Assembly (NCBI RefSeq): GCF_000826185.2
Contig: NZ_LN648874.1
Coordinates: 1 to 64,000, forward strand
Reading direction: 5' to 3'
DNA: 64,000 bases
Source of the DNA: Microbacterium gorillae
Lineage (GTDB): Bacteria; Actinomycetota; Actinomycetes; Actinomycetales; Microbacteriaceae
Shown: positions 59,352 through 64,000 of the stretch, one piece after another
Layout of the letters: every line of letters begins with the position of its first letter
Position numbering within the stretch: the stretch's first letter is position 1
Program-made: the position numbers and the translations under genes
The notes under the pieces: generated by a model
Seen by the model: the letters and a program-made list of their open reading frames with translations, nothing else
Told to the model about the DNA's origin: nothing
Databases searched by the model: none

Positions 59352-60527
59352 ATGACCGACCAGAGCGACCGTCCCGGCTTCTGGGACGCCGTCCGAAACC
59401 GCGTCGTCTCCTCCGCCGAGGCCGAGCAGGTCCCGTCGGCGCTGCGGATCACGACCGCCTACGCGTGGCGCCTGCTCGTGATCGCGGGGGCGATCGCGGT
59501 GATCGTGTGGCTCGTGATCCAGCTGAAGCTGCTCGTGGTCCCGATCCTCGTCGCCCTGCTGCTGACCGCGCTGCTCTCCCCGGCGTTCACCTTCATGCTG
59601 CGGCATCGGTTCCCGCGCTGGCTCGCGATCGTGATCTCCGTCGTGGGCACGCTCGCGATCGTCACCGGGCTGCTGTGGCTCGCGATCTGGCAGATCTCGC
59701 AGCAGTGGGACGGGGTCCGCGACCGCGCCGAGGAGGGGATCGAGCAGCTGCGGGTGTACCTCATGAACGGCCCACTGAAGCTCTCCGAAACGCAGCTCAA
59801 TGACTACGTGCAGAAGGGCCTCAACCTGATCCAGGGGCAGGTCGACCTGCTCCTGAACGGCGCGCTCGCCATCGGAACGACCGCGGCGCACGTCGCCACC
59901 GGGGCTCTGCTCGCCCTGTTCGTCCTGCTCTGCGTCCTCTTCGACGGTGCCGGTATCTGGCGCTGGGTCGTGCGCTTGTTCCCGCGCCGCGCCCGCGCGG
60001 CCGCTGACGGCGCCGCCCGGATGGGCTGGACGACCGTGGTCAACTACGCCCGTACCCAGCTGATCGTCGCGGTCATCGACGCGGTCGGCATCGGTCTCGG
60101 CGCGTTCCTGCTCGGCGTTCCGCTGGCCGTACCGATCGGCATCCTCGTCTTCCTCGGCGCGTTCATCCCGATCGTGGGGGCGGTGCTGACCGGCATCATC
60201 GCCGTCGTCATCGCGCTCGCGTACAACGGTGCCTGGATCGCCCTGGCGATGCTCGCCGTCGTCCTGCTCGTCCAGCAGGTCGAGGGCCACGTGCTGCAAC
60301 CGTTCCTGATGGGTGCAGCCGTGAAGGTGCACCCGCTGGCCGTGGTGCTCTCGGTCGCCGGTGGTGCCATGATCGCCGGCATCCCCGGCGCCCTCTTCGC
60401 GGTTCCCCTGGCCGCGTTCGTCAACGTCGTCGCGGTGGCCCTCGCCACCGGGGCCTGGCGCGGCGGACACGTGCAGGAAGGCCAGTTGATCTGGCAGACG
60501 ATTCCGAGAGAAAGGCGGGCCCGATGA
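59352..60527 (+). CDS. AI-2E family transporter (putative permease)
   Basis: A 391-residue membrane protein of the AI-2 exporter superfamily: two N-terminal helices (about 38-80), a third at about 93-115, a hydrophilic region, then further helices with the conserved GVPLAVPIGILVFLGAFIPIVGAVLTGIIA and QQVEGHVLQPFLMGAAVKVHPL (about 305-330). Members export AI-2 or exchange Na+/H+; the role here is open. TAAGCT six bases before the ATG suggests a leaderless mRNA. ATGA overlap with ilvA. Confidence 0.9.
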   Translation: MTDQSDRPGFWDAVRNRVVSSAEAEQVPSALRITTAYAWRLLVIAGAIAVIVWLVIQLKLLVVPILVALLLTALLSPAFTFMLRHRFPRWLAIVISVVGTLAIVTGLLWLAIWQISQQWDGVRDRAEEGIEQLRVYLMNGPLKLSETQLNDYVQKGLNLIQGQVDLLLNGALAIGTTAAHVATGALLALFVLLCVLFDGAGIWRWVVRLFPRRARAAADGAARMGWTTVVNYARTQLIVAVIDAVGIGLGAFLLGVPLAVPIGILVFLGAFIPIVGAVLTGIIAVVIALAYNGAWIALAMLAVVLLVQQVEGHVLQPFLMGAAVKVHPLAVVLSVAGGAMIAGIPGALFAVPLAAFVNVVAVALATGAWRGGHVQEGQLIWQTIPRERRAR

Positions 60528-61756
60528 CTGCCGGACCCACGCTGTCCGACATCGAGCTCGCGGCACAGGAGCTGTCCACGCACATCTCCCGCACGCCGCT
60601 GGAGTACTCGCAGAACCTCTCCGACGTCCTCGGTGCGCCCGTGCACCTGAAGATGGAGAACCTGCAGCGCACCGGATCGTTCAAGGTCCGTGGCGCGACG
60701 TACCGGCTCCTGCACCTGACCGACGAGGAGCGCGCCCGCGGTGTTGTGGCCGCTTCGGCCGGGAACCACGCACAGGGCGTCGCACTGGCCGCGCGAGAGC
60801 TCGGTATTCCGGCGACGATCTTCATGCCCCTCGGCGTGCCCGTGCCGAAGCTGCTGTCCACCCGGGGTTACGGCGCGGAGGTCATCCTGGAGGGTGAGAC
60901 GGTGGAGACGCCGCTGCGCCTGGCCCAGGAGTTCGCCGAGCGCACGGGCGCGGTCTTCATCCCGCCGTACGACAACCTCGACGTCGTGACCGGTCAGGGC
61001 ACGCTGGGCCTGGAGATCATGGACCAGCTTCCGGAGGTCGACACGATCCTCGTCGGCATCGGCGGCGGTGGACTGATCGCCGGCGTCGCGGTGGCCGCCA
61101 AGGCGCGCGCGGCGGCGGCCGGACGCACCGTGCGGATCATCGGGGTGCAGGCCGAGAACGCGGCCCCGTTCGTGCCCTCGATGGCTGCGGGGGAGCCGAT
61201 CGAGGTGGTCACGAAACCCACGATCGCCGACGGCATCCTCGTCGCCCGTCCGGGTGACATCCCGTTCGCGATCATCAAGGACCTCGTCGACGAAGTCGTC
61301 ACGGTCTCCGATGACGACATCGCCCGCGCGATCGTCGTCCTCATGGAGCGGGCCAAGGTCGTGGTCGAGCCGGCCGGTGCGGTCGGGATCGCCGCTCTCC
61401 TGGCCGGGAAGATCACCGCCACCGGACCGACGGTGTCGGTCCTCTCCGGCGGCAACATCGACCCGTTGCTGCTGCAACGCGTGATCGCGCACGGCCTGGT
61501 GGCGTCCGGACGTTACATGACGATCCGCGTGCCGCTCCCGGACCGCCCCGGCCAGCTCTCCCGCGTGTCCGAGATCATCTCGCAGGCCGGGGCCAACGTC
61601 GTCGAGGTGCTGCACACACGCCACGGCCAAGGAATGCAGATCTCGCAGGTGATCCTGCAGATCTCGGTGGAGACGCGCGGGCTGGAGCACCAGGCGCTCA
61701 CCCTGCAGGCACTGCGTGACGCGGGCTTCGCCCCCGAGGAGATCGTGGACGCCTGA
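60524..61756 (+). CDS. ilvA: Threonine ammonia-lyase
   Basis: A 410-residue PLP enzyme that deaminates threonine to 2-oxobutyrate, the first step towards isoleucine. The PLP lysine is Lys54 in TGSFKVRGATYRL; SAGNHAQGVA (about 79-88), GIGGGGLIAGV and LSGGN follow. One ACT-like domain at about 325-400 (RVPLPDRPGQLSRVSEIISQAGANVVEV) suggests allosteric control; the length is that of the one-ACT form rather than the long biosynthetic form. Co-translated with the AI-2E gene. Confidence 0.94.
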   Translation: MTAGPTLSDIELAAQELSTHISRTPLEYSQNLSDVLGAPVHLKMENLQRTGSFKVRGATYRLLHLTDEERARGVVAASAGNHAQGVALAARELGIPATIFMPLGVPVPKLLSTRGYGAEVILEGETVETPLRLAQEFAERTGAVFIPPYDNLDVVTGQGTLGLEIMDQLPEVDTILVGIGGGGLIAGVAVAAKARAAAAGRTVRIIGVQAENAAPFVPSMAAGEPIEVVTKPTIADGILVARPGDIPFAIIKDLVDEVVTVSDDDIARAIVVLMERAKVVVEPAGAVGIAALLAGKITATGPTVSVLSGGNIDPLLLQRVIAHGLVASGRYMTIRVPLPDRPGQLSRVSEIISQAGANVVEVLHTRHGQGMQISQVILQISVETRGLEHQALTLQALRDAGFAPEEIVDA

Positions 61757-61773
61757 CTCCGCCGACCCCGTCA

Positions 61774-61843
61774 GCGAAACACCCAGGCACGTCCGGAACA
61801 CCCCGCAATGCGGGAGGTTTCGGACGTGCCTGGGTGTCTCGCG
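61774..61843. repeat. Long intergenic hairpin, cgaaacaccca family, copy 2
   Basis: Arms of 22 bp with one mismatch (61774-61795 and 61822-61843) around a loop with CCCCGC-AAT-GCGGG. Its reverse complement aligns end to end with 43514-43584. It lies between convergent ilvA and greA. Confidence 0.85.
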
Positions 61844-61858
61844 AGAAGGAGCGGGGGG

Positions 61859-62350
61859 TTACTGACCGGTGTACGTCTCGACCTTGATGACCTCGACGGT
61901 GATCTGCTTGCCGTTAGGGGCCTCGTAGGACGTGGACTCGCCCTCCTTCAGGCCGAGGACGGCAGCACCGAGCGGGCTGGCCTCGCTGTAGACGTCGAGG
62001 TCGCCGTCGGCGGCGATCTCGCGGCTGCCGAGGAGGAAGACCTCCTCGCCACCGGCGACGTTGGCCGTGACGACGGTGCCCGGCTCGACGACTCCGCTGC
62101 TCTCCGGGGCGACGCCGACCTTGGCGTTCTTCAACAGCGCCTGCAGCGTGCGGATCCGCGCCTCCTGCTTACCCTGCTCGTCCTTCGCGGCGTGGTAACC
62201 GCCGTTCTCCTTGAGGTCGCCCTCTTCGCGCGCCGCTTCGATGCGCTTGGCGATCTCATCGCGTCCGGTGGTGGACAGCTGCTCGAGCTCGGCGGCGAGA
62301 CGGTCGTACGCCTCCTGCGTGAGGAACGGGACCTGTGCGTCGTCGGTCAT
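61859..62350 (-). CDS. greA: Transcription elongation factor GreA
   Basis: GreA stimulates cleavage of backtracked transcripts by RNA polymerase. The 163-residue protein has the N-terminal coiled coil with the acidic tip DLKENGGYHAAKDEQG (about 50-65, Asp50 and Glu53) and the C-terminal FKBP-like domain ending SYEAPNGKQITVEVIKVE. The ATG at 62348-62350 has GGAAGGAG upstream on its strand. Normal length. Confidence 0.96.
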   Translation of the reverse strand: MTDDAQVPFLTQEAYDRLAAELEQLSTTGRDEIAKRIEAAREEGDLKENGGYHAAKDEQGKQEARIRTLQALLKNAKVGVAPESSGVVEPGTVVTANVAGGEEVFLLGSREIAADGDLDVYSEASPLGAAVLGLKEGESTSYEAPNGKQITVEVIKVETYTGQ

Positions 62351-62389
62351 GACGGGACTCCTTCCCGGAAGGGAACGGTGAATACGGAA

Positions 62390-62415
62390 GACGCCCCGGC
62401 GTGGTGCGGGGCGTC
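62390..62415 (-). terminator. Terminator after the DUF4307 gene
   Basis: GACGCCCC pairs with GGGGCGTC around a 10-base loop, downstream of the DUF4307 stop and upstream of greA. Confidence 0.65.
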
Positions 62416-62431
62416 GGTGAGTGGGACCAGT

Positions 62432-62827
62432 CTAGGAAACCCAACACCCTTCGACCAAACCGGTCGTCGCTTCGGCGACCGTTCGGATGGTCTCCGTCGT
62501 GGTCTGCGCGTGGGTCTGGCCGGCCGGAAAGCGGATGACGCGGTACCCCACGACGCCGAATTCGGTGTCCTGCGCGGCCAGAGCGCAGGTGACGTCGGTG
62601 GTCGTCGGAGCGGAGAACTGGAACCGTACGGTGACGGTGTGCTCGTCGACCACCTGGAATCCGAGACCGTCGACCGAGACGTTGTAGAGGGAACTCTGAA
62701 CGGTCGTCCAACCGAGGTAACCGATGGCGGCGGCCGCGATGACGCCCACGACGACCCACCACGTACGCCGTCGGCGCGGGCTGCGCACGCGCCCGTATCG
62801 GTCGTCGAGTTCGGCGGTGGTCGTCAT
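62432..62827 (-). CDS. DUF4307 domain membrane protein
   Basis: A 131-residue protein with a basic N-terminus, one membrane helix (about 23-42) and a beta-rich extracytoplasmic domain with two Cys (CALAAQ and EGCWVS) that could form a disulfide. DUF4307 proteins are actinobacterial and of unknown function, often next to greA and mca-like genes. Divergent from the next small gene. Confidence 0.9.
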   Translation of the reverse strand: MTTTAELDDRYGRVRSPRRRRTWWVVVGVIAAAAIGYLGWTTVQSSLYNVSVDGLGFQVVDEHTVTVRFQFSAPTTTDVTCALAAQDTEFGVVGYRVIRFPAGQTHAQTTTETIRTVAEATTGLVEGCWVS

Positions 62828-62891
62828 GAGGTCCGTTCGAAGATTAGGCTTGATTCCAGGCTATCCCGGAAAGCCTTGGAGAGAAGACGTG

Positions 62892-63209
62892 ATGCGACCC
62901 CTCGATGCCCTGCTGCTGGCGGCTGCGACTCCGGAGCCGACGCCGACGATGACGGTTCCGGCCGAAAGCGTCACGCCGGGACCGGCCGGCGTCATCTGGA
63001 TCGCGATCATCGTGATCGCCGTGTTCCTCCTGGTGTGGGACATGCAGCGACGGGTTCGCCGCACCCGCTACCGCGCCGAGGTCGCCGCAGAACTGGACGC
63101 GGAGCAGGCCGCCGCCGCGGCTGACGCGTCGGCTGTGGACGACCAGTTCGTGGACGCGGACCAGAGCGAGCAGCCCTCGGACCTCGAGCCGCCCGCTCCG
63201 CGCAGCTGA
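62892..63209 (+). CDS. Small membrane protein (105 aa)
   Basis: A 105-residue protein: short Pro/Thr-rich N-terminal part, one helix (about 34-52, GVIWIAIIVIAVFLLVWDM), a basic stop-transfer RRVRRTRYR and an acidic Ala-rich tail. GGAGAG precedes it; GTG 62889 is an equally possible start. The family is not recognised; the shape resembles actinobacterial small membrane proteins of unknown role. Confidence 0.75.
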   Translation: MRPLDALLLAAATPEPTPTMTVPAESVTPGPAGVIWIAIIVIAVFLLVWDMQRRVRRTRYRAEVAAELDAEQAAAAADASAVDDQFVDADQSEQPSDLEPPAPRS

Positions 63210-63219
63210 CCCGCGGCGG

Positions 63220-63957
63220 TCAGCCCGGCATTCCCAGCGAGGGCACCACCGGGTGCATCGCGATCAGCAGGCACGCGACCCAGTGGCACAGGAACGCCAG
63301 CACCGTGCAGACGTGGAAGATCTCGTGGAACCCGAAGCGTCCCGGCCACGGGTTCGGGCGCTTGAGCGCGTAGACGATCGCACCACCGGTGTACAGCAGG
63401 CCGCCGGCGATGACGAGGATCATCATCGCCGCGTCCGCGTTCCACAGATCCACGATGTACATCACCGCAGCCCACCCCAGGGCGAGGTAGATCGCGACGT
63501 ACAGCCAGCGCGGCGCGTTGATCCAGAAGACCCGGAACAGGATGCCCAGCAGTGCCCCGCTCCACACCAGGACGAGCAGGAGCGTGCCCTTCTGCGGTGG
63601 CAGGGCCATCACCGCGAGCGGGGTGTAGGTGCCGGCGATCAGCAGCAGGATGTTCGCGTGGTCGATGCGCTTGAGGACCAGCTTGGTCTTCGGACCCCAG
63701 TTGAAGCGGTGGTACAGCGCGGAGTTGCCGAACAGCAGCATGGACGAGGCCATGAAAACGGCGCTCGCCCACTTGCCGGGGGTCCCGTGCGTGAGGCAGA
63801 TCAGCACGATGCCGGCCGCGATGGTCACCGGGAAGGTGCCGGCGTGGATCCAGCCGCGCCAGGTCGGCTTGACCTCCTCCGCGGCGGCGTCGGCCGCGTC
63901 CTCCAGGAGGGGGAGGTGAGGAAGGTCGACGTCGTCGGACTCAGTGTCAGGGGCCAC
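63220..63957 (-). CDS. Hemolysin III / PAQR family membrane protein
   Basis: A 245-residue, seven-helix protein of the YqfA/TrhA (PAQR-type) family. Metal-site motifs are visible: SALYHRFNW with Ser and His, IDHANILLLIAGTYTP with Asp-His, and the C-terminal HEIFHVCTVLAFLCHW with two His. TrhA homologues affect membrane energy and lipid order. A longer start near 63999 is open, but TATTCT seven bases before the GTG at 63957 (complement 63965-63970) predicts a leaderless mRNA, so that start is chosen. Confidence 0.9.
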   Translation of the reverse strand: MAPDTESDDVDLPHLPLLEDAADAAAEEVKPTWRGWIHAGTFPVTIAAGIVLICLTHGTPGKWASAVFMASSMLLFGNSALYHRFNWGPKTKLVLKRIDHANILLLIAGTYTPLAVMALPPQKGTLLLVLVWSGALLGILFRVFWINAPRWLYVAIYLALGWAAVMYIVDLWNADAAMMILVIAGGLLYTGGAIVYALKRPNPWPGRFGFHEIFHVCTVLAFLCHWVACLLIAMHPVVPSLGMPG

Positions 63958-64000
63958 GAGACCGAGAATAGGCCACCCACCATTCCCGAAGCCGTACATA

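Overview
The window is one contiguous piece of a high-GC actinobacterial chromosome, most likely from the family Microbacteriaceae (Microbacterium-like). The clues are strong GC bias at third codon positions, the gene strings glmU-prs, rplY-pth-mfd and eno-divIC-DUF501, 13E12-type DUF222/HNH genes, an Eis-type acetyltransferase, a non-discriminating-type AspRS, and many leaderless genes whose TANNNT -10 box lies 6-7 nt before the start codon. I see no rRNA, CRISPR array, transposase, integrase or phage structural gene. Most of the window is housekeeping, with several accessory islands.

Layout. 1-6.2 kb: partial EamA exporter, rsmA, an aldo/keto reductase, ispE, an Eis-like acetyltransferase and a histidine phosphatase, converging on deoD. 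6.2-8.4 kb: first DUF222/HNH cassette with its flanks. 8.4-10.8 kb: ABC-F ATPase and two small paralogous unknown genes. 10.9-12.1 kb: ZTP riboswitch and a stand-alone, eukaryote-like AICAR transformylase. 12.3-17.8 kb: Na+/H+ antiporter, CPBP protease, RluA-type pseudouridine synthase, a 222-bp tandem duplication, dedA and marR. 17.8-20.4 kb: tRNA-Gln abutting glmU, then prs. 20.5-23.4 kb: flavinylation module (FMN-binding lipoprotein, ApbE, RnfD-like/FNR fusion). 23.6-30.2 kb: aspS, a two-component system and a divergent MacB-type ABC exporter. 30.2-30.4 kb: an almost pure G/C tract. 30.5-35.2 kb: corA, VOC protein, gnd, a 40-aa membrane protein, rplY and pth. 35.2-43.5 kb: Pro/Tyr-rich membrane protein, mfd, a gamma-CA-like protein, nhaA with a structured leader, mazG and hisS. 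43.5-47.2 kb: DUF4442 protein, a GntR/DUF1648/CPBP operon and an O-methyltransferase. 47.3-52.7 kb: eno, divIC, DUF501, a subtilase, ndh-2 and an unusual tRNA-Leu(UAA). 52.7-53.5 kb: an NBD-less ABC membrane protein. 53.6-56.0 kb: second DUF222/HNH cassette. 56.0-64.0 kb: racemase-fold PLP enzyme, sugar-lactone oxidase, LemA, AI-2E transporter, ilvA, greA, DUF4307, a small membrane protein and hemolysin III.

The strongest unusual signals are: (1) two DUF222/HNH genes, each sharing a conserved leaderless promoter block and bounded on both sides by outward-facing copies of a GTCTTAAGCCG-type motif; (2) a ZTP riboswitch in front of a eukaryote-like AICAR transformylase; (3) a tRNA-Leu(UAA) without the long variable arm; (4) tRNA-Gln ending one base before the glmU start codon; (5) paired GTCAC-N5-GTGAC palindromes plus a foldable leader at nhaA; (6) long intergenic hairpins, two of them clearly homologous, in all four long convergent gaps.
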